A stretch of DNA of 64,000 nt from Calliopsis andreniformis (lineage: Eukaryota; Arthropoda; Insecta; Hymenoptera; Andrenidae): positions 12,914,501-12,978,500 of the forward strand of contig NW_027480432.1 in assembly GCF_051401765.1 (NCBI RefSeq), in the 5' to 3' direction. Of this stretch, positions 1 to 12,448 are shown one piece after another. The position numbers were made by a program, and so were the translations under genes. The first letter of the stretch is position 1, and every line of letters starts with the position of its first letter. Below the pieces are notes generated by a model, which saw only the letters and a list, made by a program, of their open reading frames with translations, did not search any database and was not told the origin of the DNA.

Positions 1-1000
1 CCGTAAATAAACAGTAATAATAATAATAATAATAACTAGAAAACATATCCATATGCTTGTATATTGTCATTACTACCAAATATCCGAAGCATTAATTCTT
101 CTACAAGTAAATACTACTTTGTCTTGTGAAAATTAAAAAGATTTTGCATATACTTATCGAATAATTGGTTATCTAAAAAAAAGAGTATATGTATCAAGGT
201 TTGCATTATGAACGCGATACAAATCGTATACTTTATTAGTTATTGTATAGTCCATTTCAAATTTAACATTAGACTTCTGAATCGAATCTGGAGCTTGAGT
301 ATGGAAGGAATTCACCCTAGTAACCGACTTTTGCCGATCTGAGCCGAATGCGTCAGGTTACCCGCGGCGATCGAGCTTATCCGACACGATCAAGCTATCC
401 GACATTCGGATGTGTCGAGTACTCAGGTACATACCATTAAGATTAAGCAAGTTATGTCGCATTTTACAATTCACTACACGATTGTTGGTGAGAAATCTAC
501 AAATGTCCTGTTTACATGTACATTCATCGTATAGAAGACACGAATTATACGTCACATTACATACATTCCAGACGTAATATTATTTTAAACTTTATTAATA
601 ATTTCTATGTTTCTAATTTATTAACAGTAATAGTAAAAGATAATAAATTATGCTTTTATAAGTAAATGTAATTCGAATTGTGTCATATTTGGCATCATCT
701 TAATTAGAAAAATACCAGGAATATGTTAACAAAATTGCGTGCAAAAAGAAATAAAAAGTAAACAAATTTTGTCTGACACGGACATTCGGTCTCGGATTTT
801 ATTTCCACTGTCCGGCGATCGAACCTTTGTGCGCCACTCCACCGCATTAATCGTTTCACTGGTTCCAAAATTAATTATCTTAGTGGTAGGGATAAAACTT
901 TCACATTAAACGCATAGGACTTTTTCACATTTATCAAGAGAATACTGTATATATCCGTGGGAAGAGTTTCAGTATTTAGGGAATACATGCACAGTGTTCT
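1..1000. other. AT-rich non-coding stretch
   Basis: No gene is visible. A short (TAA)n microsatellite occupies about 17-36. Around 680-740 there is a diverged copy of a motif recurring in the window (a TTTGGYATCAT core followed by an AATYRGAAAA-like segment), here on the + strand. The only long frame (- strand, 358-555) has no recognisable domain and looks like chance. Confidence 0.5.
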
Positions 1001-1870
1001 CGCGATAGTGGTACCAACTTTGGGACTGGTCTGATCTCTCTGAAGAGTAGGTACTATGAATTTCGGCGTTAGATTACTTCGAAATCAGGTTCAGCGGTTT
1101 GCTTTTCTTGCAGAAAAGGACAGTGATTGAAAGAGAGAGAGAGAGGGACTGACAGCCGAAGTCCCTTAGAGGTTTAAATGCCTGCGTATCGGTGAGACAA
1201 CACTAACGTAACGTCATTAGAAGGTATAAACTTCTTCATTTTTGGTTTTTTGCGAATAAAAATTTCATCGTCATATTGAGGAAAATTTTTCAATTGAAAT
1301 GATACCAAACATGATCTGAATTATATTTACCGGTTTAACAAACGTTAACATTTCTTTCATTACATACATATTTCTCTTTATAATTTACAAATAGTTCAAA
1401 TTATGCCATGCTTGGTTTTATTTTCACTTGCTGTAACGTCTGAGCTAAAAAACTTTTAAGTGACAGCGGAGATGGAAAACAAAACGGTTCAAAGTGTACA
1501 ATCGGTTCATGAAACCCGTAATGTGCGGGGAAAACGTTTTCGCGCTTTTGATTTCCTTATGTAATTTACTCACATTGACAAATTCATTCCTCGTGTTCGG
1601 AAAATGTTTTCATACATTAGTAAATAAATATGATCGAAATTATATCGTGTTTGGTACCATTTTAATCGGAAAAATCTTACTAATCAGTTAGTGAAACTTT
1701 CACTGATGAGAAATTAAAAATAAAAAAATTTTAATAGTACATTATTATTGTCTCACCTATACAGAACCCAGATCAGACACCAGAATCCTACTCGATTCAA
1801 GGGGTCGCCCCGCTAGGAGTGGGGATAGACTTGGAATCACTAACGTGTAACTCCAGAGGCTCGCTATTGA
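1000..1870. repeat. Diverged foldback-type element
   Basis: Segments near 1190-1330 and 1610-1760 are imperfect inverted copies: both hold a GAGACAA-like start, an A/T-rich spacer and a TTTGGTAYCATTTT core in opposite orientation. The same arrangement flanks the hairpin array at 42.0-43.8 kb, so this looks like an older relative of that element without the array. A GA microsatellite lies at 1130-1145. No coding capacity is recognisable and the ends are not resolved. Confidence 0.35.
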
Positions 1871-2794
1871 GGGAATACTGTATACTGTATACGGATCTGG
1901 AATTACACGGATATACATGTATCGAAATATATTTAGAATATTGAAATATAACAGAATACTAAAATATTTAAATCCATTTACCTGAGAGTTATTCTACACC
2001 GAATAGATAATTTTTTACTCCCTCGATGTCTGAGATTTAATTGAACCTGGAATGTAATGTAGCTCATATATACGATACTAAGTCAGTATTTTACTAATGT
2101 AGAATTTGTTTGTTCTTGCACAATGGGTTATACTTGGAAATTTTTATTTCGGAAACTGTTGAACATATTTATGTGCTTCAAGTTTTATTTTAATTGAGAG
2201 TGATTGATATTCCTTAATCATTTTCTTTGTGCTTAAAAATCATTTTAACAACGGTGGAAGTTATTATAAATTCGAAAAAAAATATTACCGTATTTCTTGA
2301 AATGCTTTTCATAAAATGACTTTTTTCTTCTTGGTGAAAAATCTATTTTCTTTACATTTTTATTTAACAAAGTATATGGTAAATTATTTTCTGGACAATC
2401 GAATATTTTTATTAAAATTATACCAAGAGACTAAAAAGAAGACATGAAATATGTGTGTATGTAGAAAGATTGAAAATGACTTACCATACATTTTATTTAA
2501 TAAACAAATTCAAAATCAGCAAAATGTTGTTCGTATCGTATCTAATGTATCTGTGAGCTACATCGAGGGATAAAAGTGATCTATGTAGCGTAGAATGACT
2601 CTCGAGTAAATTTACTTAAATATTTGTGTATTTTGTTACACATTAATGATTACTCAAAATGAAATATCATTTCAATTTCTACATTTTTAAAAAAATAGTT
2701 ATTTCAAATAGTATCGAGCCAGTTGATGCTGCAATCATGACGAAATTGCTTATTTATATTATAAGCTTATAAAAAGTGATGTAACTTGAAAATA
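1871..2794. other. AT-rich stretch with one repeat fragment
   Basis: About 1880-1960 contains a piece of a family marked by ACACGGATATACATGTATCG-like sequence, also present near 7.0, 17.4 and 61.1 kb. Nothing else is recognised. Confidence 0.35.
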
Positions 2795-5003
2795 TTCCGT
2801 GAAAGGGCCTAGCCGAATAAGAAGGTCAAAAGTGCCCCAAAATCAAATTCGAATTGCGACGAGTCATTCCGTAGTTTATCACAAAAAACTAGTTTATGCC
2901 AATTTTCAACCCTCTATCTCAATCTGGGGGGTAGTAATGGGGGTAAATACAAAAACATGTGTTTTGGAAATTACTCGTACCTTATTGAATAAAATGTAAA
3001 ATTTTTTGAGATTTTTAAATCGGTAATTGAAATCGTAAAAAGTAAAAAACGCAAAAATGCTAAAAAACACGGATTTCACATTCAAACAATCGCGAAACTA
3101 AAATCATATTTTTGCAGTAAATACATATTGCTGTTACTAGTATCCTTGATTGTTTTCAGATTTTTCGATTTGGTGCGCCATAGTAAAAAAAATCAGAAAC
3201 CGATGTTTTCGTTGTTTCTTTCGCCTCAAAGTAACATATACGTCGAATTTTCGTACATACTTTAAAAGAATGTGTTCTGAATCTTTATCGCTGCGTTAAT
3301 AACTGAAGCTATTTCTTGGATGCTGAATATTTTTGTTCAAATTTCTGCGGAACATACAGTTTTTGACAGGTACCATCGAATAACAATACTTTTTCAACAA
3401 ATCGGAAACGAACAATTAAACAGGTACTTAAAAATGTGATTATTGTAAGAAAGTGTTATTGGCTGAGAGTGGGTTAGTACATCTAGAGCAGAATGACCCT
3501 TATAGCTTTTTCCGTTAAATATTGAGGTTGTTGTAAACACCTACAACATATATTTTTCGAAGAGAGAGGGAGAGAGGGAGAGATTAATTTAAAGGAACAC
3601 TAGAAATAACGGCAAAATATACAACTAAGGTTGTAATTCGTTTATAATTTATTTCATAAGAATTTAAGTGACAATACATATATGATAAGAAAAGCGAAAT
3701 CGTGAAAAGCACTCCAGAATTATGTTTATAGATATTTCAGATTAAAATATTTTAAAATGTTCTAAAAAAACATTTAAAAGTAAATGTTGATTATTATTGC
3801 AGGGTTAGAAATTTAAAAAAAATATAATGAGTATAAAAACTGATGGAGCCTAAAAAGAGGAGGCTCGAGAACCGTGATCAGAAAATATGCAGCGGTTTAG
3901 CAGCCGACGCTCTGTCGTTGTACCATTGACGCTGTTCAGAATATACCATTGACATTTCGAAACATAAATCTCTCGGCATAGTTTTCATCGGACGAGTTCA
4001 TTTACTTTCTGTAATTCTTATGTTATTTTCCTAAATGCAAAAGTATTTAACATTCCACAAAACACTTGTCTTTTAAAGAATGTACGAAAATTCGACGTAT
4101 ATGTTACTCTGACACGACAGAAACGACGAAAACATCGGCTTTTGATTTTTTTTATTATGGCGCACCAAACCGAAAAATCTGAAAAAATCAAGGATACTAG
4201 TAAGTAACAACATTTACTGTAAAAATATGATTATAGTTCCGTGATTGTTTCAATGCGAAATTTGCATTTTTTGGACATTTTTTGCATTTTTTATTTTTCA
4301 CGATTTTAATTACCGATTTAAAAATATCAAGAAATTCTACGACATGTATCTTGGTGTCTGAAATATCTAGACGCCAAGTACATGAGGTAATAACCTGTAT
4401 ACATGTTGACTGTCGCTGCCGTGTATCTTTACTCGAGATTCGGCTATTCCAACCTTACCTGAGACTTATTTTATTAATATCTCATTATGCGGACAATACT
4501 TTCTAAATTTAAAAGCATTTTTCTTATGTAAACCGCATCTGAGCTTTCCAATGAGATCAAATTCAATAAAATTGGTCCACGTATGACAGAGATATGATAA
4601 TATCGTGTCATGGATCTATCAAAAATTGTACGATTTTTCTTCTGATTCTTCTTATTCAGGCAAATTTTCGTCAACATAATACGTATACACGTTACACGCA
4701 CGCATTCAGCCAAAAGGAACTAACACATGTTTCGTTTGTCGACTCTCGGGATCATTCGGCAGGCAGGGCTCGGCGGCCGTCATTGGAAAACGAACCTGCC
4801 AAATGTCGAATGACATTTCGGACGCACCGGCAGGGAGGTTATCAGTAGTAGAAGGTTATAGAATGGAGAAGCATCTTCATTCGCACAAGTTTTTGAAAAT
4901 TTGTGCCATGCTTGTGCGAAATATGTTCTAACAAATTGCAGCCAGAATTATCATTTAAAACATTATCATTTCATTGTTTTAACTGCTTTCAGTTTGTAAT
5001 TAA

Positions 5004-5557
5004 CTAGTTGACAAATTTCTCTTCTATAATCGAACACAAATTTCAAATATTGATATAATAAATATTCCAAGAAAAATTACGATAGAAATATATGGTTATT
5101 ACAACAGATATAATTATACAAGTACTACTATCAGTATAAATTGTGTGGTACACCTTGCACTGCCCAAGATGTTAAAAAAATCATTTGAATTTCAAGACAT
5201 AATAAAACATAATTTCACAGGATGGATAAATCTTACAGATCCTTGCAATAATTCTGATGATTCAAATACAAATATAATGAAGAAAGTCAATATAACTGTT
5301 TCCAAACAAATCTTATTGCAAAATTACTTTTGTTCGATCACAATAGTAGTAGAACAACAAAAGTGGAAAATTTTTACACCAAAGCAATACCTACTAGTAA
5401 AATACAAATGGGAGATCACAGTTATAAACTTAAGGCAGCGGTTTTCCACCATGGTAAAAGTATTGCCGATGGTCATTACACGAATATGGTAAGGGATAAT
5501 GGTACAACGTGGGTATCCGTTGATGATTTACGAGTAGAAAAACAAGCTTGGCCATGA
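5004..5557 (+). pseudogene. USP-like deubiquitinase C-terminal fragment
   Basis: The open frame from 5004 to about 5310 continues after one frame change (about 5305-5330) into a second frame ending at 5557. The second part contains YKLKAAVFHHG, then GHYTNMVRDNGTTWVSVDD. This is the pattern of the C-terminal part of ubiquitin-specific proteases (peptidase C19): a strand before H-x-G, the G-H-Y box with the catalytic histidine, then a tryptophan and acidic residues. The Cys box is not in the fragment, so it is N-terminally truncated as well as frameshifted. No intron is seen inside. It lies in the nested insertion between the arms of a foldback transposon, suggesting that a transposon captured or encodes a deubiquitinase-like domain. 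Family assignment is by motif only; the transposon link is inference from position. Confidence 0.55.
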
Positions 5558-5737
5558 AATGCTAAAAATGCATACATATTTTACTTTGAAAGGTGTTAAT
5601 TGTGGTTGTTATTACTAAACTGCGTATGTTTATGCACGATAAATATGCAAAAAGCATTTTGTATATTTTACTGTATAAAGTATAATATTAAAAATTATCT
5701 GAGCTCATTCCCTATGCAAATTATCTTTGTAAAAAGA

Positions 5738-6425
5738 AGTGAGATCCTAAGAAAAAATTAAAAAAAAGTAAAAAAAATTACGCCAAGTACATAAAAAAGT
5801 CGGTACTGTGTCACAAAAAGATGTGAAATCGAAATGAGCTGCAAGTACATAAAGGTGCATTCCAGCAATATGCAAAGGCGACATTATGTAACGTAATGTA
5901 AGATTCGGTGCTTTCCAACTACGCTAAAGATGACACAACTATGCACAGCTAAAATGTCGTGTTCAACTTAGCGTGGCCAGGCAAGGTTAAGGTGTCGATG
6001 AATAAGAATTATTTAGAAATTGCAAACTAATGAAACTGTACGCAATGTGTTAAAACTTTATTTTTAATTGATGAGTTAGTTGTACGTCTGTGAAAGGCAA
6101 GGTATTGATGTCGATAAATGACCTTAGAAATATTTTAACATGCAACATAATAAAAATCTACTCATATTGTCAGAGTTTTAAATTCACAAATTATCTGAAA
6201 ACCTGCGAGAGAAGGTATGCTATTGATGATCTCAGAATACCTTGCCTGGACACGCCAAGTTGAACACAGCATTTTAGCTGTGCATAGTTGTGTCATCTTT
6301 AGCGTAGTTGGAAAGCACCTTTATGTATTTGCAGCGCATTTCGATTTCACATCTTTTTGTGACACAGTACCGACTTTTTCATGTACTTGACGTAATTTTT
6401 TTACTTTTTTGTTAGGATCTCTGAT
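5738..6425. repeat. Inner foldback arms
   Basis: Sequence from 5738 to about 5965 (starting GAGATCCTAAG, including GTCGGTACTGTGTCACAAAA) is repeated in inverted orientation at about 6240-6425. Both arms carry an identical AACTATGCACAGCTAAAATG-type block or its complement. The loop is about 275 bp. A third copy of the CGCCAAGTACAT end motif is at 4372, at the other edge of the nested insertion, so these arms probably form the right end of that insertion. Confidence 0.6.
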
Positions 6426-6639
6426 TTCTTTTCGAATTTTTTATTCAATAAGGCACGAGTAATTTCCAAAAAACGTGATTTTCTATTTACCCCCATTATT
6501 ACGCTCCAGATTGAGATAGAGGGTTGAAAATGGCACCAACTATTTTTTGAGATAAGCTACCGAATGACTCATCACAAGTCGAATTTGGTTTGGGGGCACT
6601 TTTGACCTCCTTGTTCGGCTAGGCTCTTTAATATCAACA

Positions 6640-7248
6640 TACAACAATCGAGCTCTCTGTTTGACGACATCACGGCCATGAGTATGACAACAAAGTTAGA
6701 ATATCTTCCGAAGCAATTAATTTTCGACCTAAGTACCTTAATACCTTTTTTTTTTAGTTCCCATAGTGTACAGAAACTGTACAGTTCTGTAGAAAAAATA
6801 TAGAGAGAACCTTAAAATCATTGAAACGCCTCCACTTTTGGAGTAGACACATATACCAAAACACGCATCATCCAATACTGTTTAAATTCGTCTAATAAAA
6901 TTTTTTTCTATCTCCTACCGTTAAAGAGCTATAGCCTGGCCTAGGTACGTGAAACACCCTGTATTTCGATACCCGTATATCTGTGTACCTCCGGATCCGG
7001 GTATTCGTGTAGTACAATCTGTGTATTTCGATATACATGTACACAAATATTTTCAATGCTCATGAAATGGAGATCTCTACTAAAAATGCTTGCTTTATCG
7101 GTACATAAAATAACAGCGCTTTTGAAGTTAATATTACTGAAACTGCTTACTTTACAAATATATACACTAATGTCCTTTTTCTATGTTACTGATTAGTAAA
7201 AGAAGTATCGCTACGTTGTAAGTATATTTACCTTATCAGCTTGCTATA
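6640..7248. other. Repeat fragments
   Basis: A CACCCTGTA mariner-type end lies near 6955. It is followed to about 7082 by a repeat family that recurs at 61.0-61.2 kb and shares the string GAGATCTCTA at its end. No gene is seen. Confidence 0.35.
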
Positions 7249-7768
7249 CAGGGTGTAACAAATATAATTTACGACATGTGAAAGGGTGATAGAAGATCCA
7301 CATTAGATCATAAAATGTCGTATGACATAGTGTTCGATCTGTCTCTATTTTATAATGATAATGCCTTAAACTTAACATATCTATTCATATGCTAAGCTAA
7401 CAATCAGAAAATTCTGTAATTTTACAGATCCATTGAAGTGCAGAAATAGAGCAACAAATTTTTAATAAATTTTGTTTTATCTGTTACGGTTTAATTTTTA
7501 TAAAGAATTAAAAATCCGCGATCCATTTCTTACAAACATCTTGAATTTTTAAAACTTTAGATAATTTTTAAGACATTTCTGCTCTTTTATGCATTTGTAA
7601 AATAACAGGATCCTCCAATTGTTAATTTAGTATATAGGTATGTTAATTTTAAGGCTTTATTATTGCAATACGAAGACCGACTGGAGACTATATCATAGGA
7701 CATTTTGTGCTTCAATTTGGATCTCTTGCCACTTCCTAAAATATCGAAGACTATATTTGTTACACCTT
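7249..7768. mobile_element. MITE, mariner-like ends (family A, copy 1)
   Basis: This is about 520 bp bounded by CAGGGTGTAACAAATAT and its near complement ATTTGTTACACCTT. The interior is palindromic: a GACATAGTGTTCGATCTG block near the left end returns inverted near the right. Diverged copies lie at 21783-22262 and 63455-64000. It has no coding capacity. TA-type target duplication is likely but not clean. Confidence 0.6.
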
Positions 7769-9400
7769 ATATACAAAACAGATACTTAAGAAAATCATTT
7801 TTAATAGTCGTAACTGTAAAAGTTTACAATGTATAGAAAGCATATTACCATATGCGCTACTAAAACAAACATGTACATACATACTTACATTATTAGTTTG
7901 CAACATAAAAAAGATCAATTTAATTTAATTTTAATCAATTTAATCAATTTATGTATTAATAAAGCAGACACTATGTATTAATAAAGTTTCAATATGACAA
8001 GAAAAACGGCTACAGTGCTGGGAGTGTTAATAACAGTATAAATTATTTGCAACGAAATTTTTTAGTTAAAATACATTTTTGTTAAAAAGTGTTGTGTTTC
8101 CGTAATATTTGCTATTTGTCAAAATGAATCGATAAGTTGAATACGTTGAATTTCGCATCCCGTCACTATTCTAGGAATGTTATTTTTTAAACATTAATTT
8201 TAATTTCAGGGATTAAAATTTAATTTTCAAAATTGAAATAACTCGAAACTTTTCTAGTCTTTATTTGTCAAAGTAGTTTACTCGGAGAAAACTAAAAAGT
8301 AATGAAAACGTTAAAAAACAATTACTTGGCTTACAGATAACACAGAATATAAATGTTGGCCAGGCAGGGATACTCAGATTCTAGGCAGTGTTTTTAAATT
8401 TCAACCTGGTATATACTATAAAACTGTAAGTTTATATAGTGTTACTGAGGTAGTTGGTTATGGTTCGATATCATATCTGGCTTCCTGCATATCTGTCCAA
8501 AATTCTGTCAGGTTAGCTGACCTCATTTGAAAACTTTTTTAAAGAAGTCAGTTTAGGACTCTGCCTGAAATCAAATAATCAAATAGAACTCTGACCAACT
8601 TTCCAGGTAGAACTACGAACAACTAAACAGGTATTACTGTAGTTCATTATTCGTCCAAGTCTATTTATCATATTAAACCATTAATAAGGACTTGAAAATA
8701 CTTTATCTTGCTTACCTTTGAAACCTAATGTACCAAAAGAACCCTTACGAAGTTGTAAACCGAGTTAGACTCTTTCGAGTATCGCGTTTTGGCGTCGAGG
8801 TCCAGCCTATATAAAAGGAAGATTTTTATATATGTATACAGGATGTCTACTTTTTTTTACCTACAGAGACCTCGAGACAATCCGCTTTGCTGACCTCAAC
8901 AGAGTAAAGGCCAGGTTTCTGAGGTCCCTGCAGATTCTAGAGAACACGATTGACTCAATTGCGGAATTTTTTAGTTGAAAGTTAGAAACTTAGTTTTGGA
9001 CATCACAAAAAGTCTTCTAATGGAAAATTGTAAACCAAGTTAGCAACAACAGCAGCTGCCAGCAGTGGCAAATGCTGAATAGGATCGAGCGGTTTCACTT
9101 TCTAAGTATGTCTAGGTATATAAATCTCCGGAAAACAGGACATTTTGAAAAATATATTGATAGCTATTAAAAAATAGAGACAATACGATATCAATGTCGC
9201 CATCTATTTGGGACAGTTACAATCTCAATGATGCACATGTTGCAGTGGAAATGGATGGTTCAGCACATGTAAACAACTACTAGTGGCGATATAGTTTCAC
9301 TAATGTGATTAGTGAATGTAGTCGACATTTTTTAGTATACATTCACTACTGTTTATATATCTTACTTATTGTGTATCAATAGTTACTGACAAAGTCTGAA
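7769..9400. other. No gene recognised
   Basis: This is AT-rich sequence without a supportable frame. A lone ACAGGATGTC end-like string is at about 8840. Confidence 0.4.
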
Positions 9401-9409
9401 GAAAAAACT

Positions 9410-9830
9410 TTCTTAGGACGTGGTTAACACTGGGTAGTCTGTAGGGGATGCCGAATGCGTGGAATACAGAAATCAAATATAAAATATTTCGTCTGTAGCG
9501 TATATGAGGTGGCATGCATATGTTGCGAAGTACACATGTGTATGTGTTACAAATTGTTTGATAACGAGGCCTAAGGATAGCTTCGACGCCCGTATAGCCA
9601 GTAGAGAAGTAAAATTGCTATATACATCAAAAACAGACCTTGCTCGCGTCTTTCAAAAATATTACACCTTTGGCGATCAAAATTAGAATGATAGAAATTA
9701 ACTGTTTCAACTTCCCTAATTTAATCTATGCTTGGACCATTGAAAATACAAATGGTATTAACATAACCCAGTGTTAACCACGCACCCCGCATTTCCCTAC
9801 ACGTCATTCAGTGGTTTCATTATTAGTGAA
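9410..9830. repeat. Short inverted-repeat element
   Basis: CGTGGTTAACACTGGGT at about 9419-9435 recurs inverted at about 9766-9782, giving a roughly 355-bp unit with 17-bp inverted ends. TTAA is inside the repeat rather than clearly flanking it, so a piggyBac-type origin is possible but not shown. The 60-codon frame inside (9504-9686) has no known domain. Confidence 0.45.
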
Positions 9831-10489
9831 TTTGTAACAATTAAGACTAAATTAGTACTGAATGGAATGTGTTCCGAAAAATAAGATGAAATAACAAGGA
9901 GATAGAAGGTTTTAACATCGAATTGACAAGTAAATATACTAAAATTATATGTAATCCTGTAGTTCACGATTGTTAATTTTGCTTTATCATATTGAAAGTA
10001 TTGAAAAGAAAGAAAAGTAACTGGAATCGGGTCTATGAGTGCACCATGCTAGGCATCCTCCATTGGGGTACGCACACCAATATGCTGGGACTCACAATCA
10101 GAATAGACGTTACCGCGTACTAGAATAGTAGTACATCCATGCTCCTATGTGTCACTTTACATAGTCAAACCGATGTCAAATCTTTAACCATTTTTCCTGA
10201 CTAAACAGTTCGTTTGCGGCGTATATTTCCTTCTAAACATTTTCTCTACTAAACGATCTGAATACAATGACGTAATAAAAAAAAGTAACATTAATTTTCA
10301 ATGTTATAAACAATTTTACGGATGGGTCTTTTACACATGTCCACCGATCCAGTGTAGATTCACCTCTGAAAGCCACGACCATTCATTTTTTTACACCCTG
10401 TACATTCACAAGTTTACATTTACTGACTTCCCACTTCCACTTTAACGTATACATATGTCTTTTTGTTTTTATAACCTATGTACTATCTA

Positions 10490-11690
10490 GTTGCATTAGG
10501 ATGCGACCATACAAATAGAAAATGACAGAGTAGTAAGCGGCAGAGCAGTAAAGTGGTAACTTATAAATACATAACAACCATGAAGATTATAAAATTAAGT
10601 GTATAACAAATAAAGTTTGAGAAGAAGCAGGACAATAGTGTAATTGTACAAGTAAAATTTACACAAAGATCTATTGATACTTTCAGAACTGCATCTAGGG
10701 GATGCAGTGAATTTCGAATAAGCGTATGCTGACTTGCTAAAAGCATAGTTTTAGAAACATCGCTCAGGCGCCGCTAGTGTCTAAATTCACGAGTGGCGGA
10801 GTCGCTTATTTGACGCATAAACTGACATATCGACATTCTATTTCAACTTAAATTCTACTTTAATTTTGTAGCTCAGCTGTGGTAAAATCAGTAGATTTCT
10901 AATGTTCTTAATTAATTTCTTATGAATAAATATAATTTTTTTTACTTATTTGTTACAAGTGTATATAAATATTTTTTCTTTAATAAATTTAAGATACAGA
11001 ATATGTAACGCAGACATACCATGGGAAATAGTTTACTGATACAGAGTAAAAAATACACTTTAAAAGTGATATAATTTCATTCCTATGGTTTATTGTTTCA
11101 GATAGAAATATAGAAAGTGTAAACATTAGTTTCTTAATTTTATAGTAATAAAAATTTCAAATTAATTCAATTACTCTTTTATTACTGTAAAATTAAAAAA
11201 CCAATGTTTACACTTTCTATATTTCTATCTGAAACAATAAACCATAGGAATGGAATTATATCACTTTTAAAGTGTATTTTTTACTCTGTATCAATAAACT
11301 ATTTCCCATAGTATGTCTGCGTTACGTATTCTGTACCATAAATTTATTAAAGAAAAAATATTTATATACACTTGTAACAAATAAGCAAACAAAATTATAT
11401 TTACTCATAAAATCATTAGAAATCTACTGATTATACAACAGCTGAATAGAATGTCGATATGTCAGATTATACGTCAAATAAGCGACCCCGCCACTCATGG
11501 ATTTAGCCACTAGCGGCGCCTGACCAACGTTCCCAGAACCATGTTTTTAGCAAGTCAGCATACGTTTAATCGAAATTCCTTGCATCCGCTAGATCTATTT
11601 CTGATAGAATTAATGGAACTTTGTGTACGTTTATCGTTTACTATTCTGCTACATTATCGGTTACTGCTCTGTTGTTTATCGTTCATGTAG
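10490..11690. mobile_element. Long foldback element
   Basis: Two arms of roughly 500-600 bp face each other (about 10490-11135 and 11190-11690) with a loop of about 60 bp. Matching landmarks are CAGGCGCCGCTAGTG and its complement, GTAACGCAGACATAC and its complement, and TTTAAAGTGTATTTTTTACTC. A third, partial copy is at 59030-59200. No transposase frame is seen. Similarity of the arms is high, so the transcript or single strand would fold into a very long hairpin. Confidence 0.7.
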
Positions 11691-12050
11691 CCAAGCGAAC
11701 TCTACAAGCGAAATTTCCTATACACGTCCAGATGGTGCAGGCAACATTGCGTCCAACACACTGGCGAGGCACAGTGTCACGTACATAGGAATTCGAACCA
11801 AAAATCATAACTCCTAAACCAATTGATTTTCAACCTAAGACCCTTAACATTTTCACAAAAAGAATTCAAACATGCATAAATTATATATTTTCATTGTTAC
11901 ATATTTAAATCACCCTGAGTTTCTATTGGATACAAAATTTTTCACAAATTTGTGCTGTTGCAGTTTCTTATCAACTGACTGATTACTTTTGTTCGAAAAG
12001 TTTTTTAATTCGTTTAGTGGAAACACTTGAAATAGTGATTACATTACATA

Positions 12051-12448
12051 CAGGGTGTTTCCAAACATGTGAAACATTTTTGGATGGTATATTCTAGACA
12101 CGAAGATACTTAAAAAAGTTCATGTGCACATATATCCGGAAACGCTTAGTTTTTTAGTTGTACACTATTTTATATTGCATACTGTATGATACCTTCTTTA
12201 AGACCTATTAGTGTGTGTCACTCATTCAAAGAGCTGAAATACCCCTAGGTCTAGTAACCTTATAGAGAATAGCATATCGTGCAGGCAAGAAATGAGTCAG
12301 CATTTTACGTAATATAAACTGTCCTGTAACTACAGAATTATGCGTTCTTGGGTATATGTGCTTTTAAACATTTTTTCTTGCCCCTTTTGCATCGTCTAGG
12401 TATGTAGAACTTATCCTTCAAAAATGTTCTACATGGTTGTAACACTCT
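12051..12448. mobile_element. MITE, mariner-like ends
   Basis: This is about 400 bp starting CAGGGTGTTTCCAAACATG and ending in a diverged complement (CATGGTTGTAACACTCTA). Inner blocks around AACATTTTTGGATGG also recur inverted. No coding sequence. A further isolated end (CGCCCTGTA) at about 12911 has no clear partner. Confidence 0.5.

Larger units (their letters stand above)
2795..6640. mobile_element. Composite foldback element with nested insertion
   Basis: The left arm (about 2803-3285) is present in inverted form in two pieces on the right. Positions 2803-2985 match 6425-6632 and positions 2990-3285 match 4076-4345. The outer ends share AGGGCCTAGCCGAA and its complement. The right arm is therefore split at one point by about 2.1 kb (4345-6425), which itself ends in an inverted repeat and contains a protease-like gene fragment. 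This is a foldback transposon invaded by another element. The superfamily is unknown because no transposase is visible. Confidence 0.6.

Noticed and set aside
9424..9777. piggyBac-type insertion with TTAA duplication
   Set aside because: The inverted repeat continues outside TTAA (CGTGG on both sides), so TTAA is part of the repeat and not a proven target duplication.
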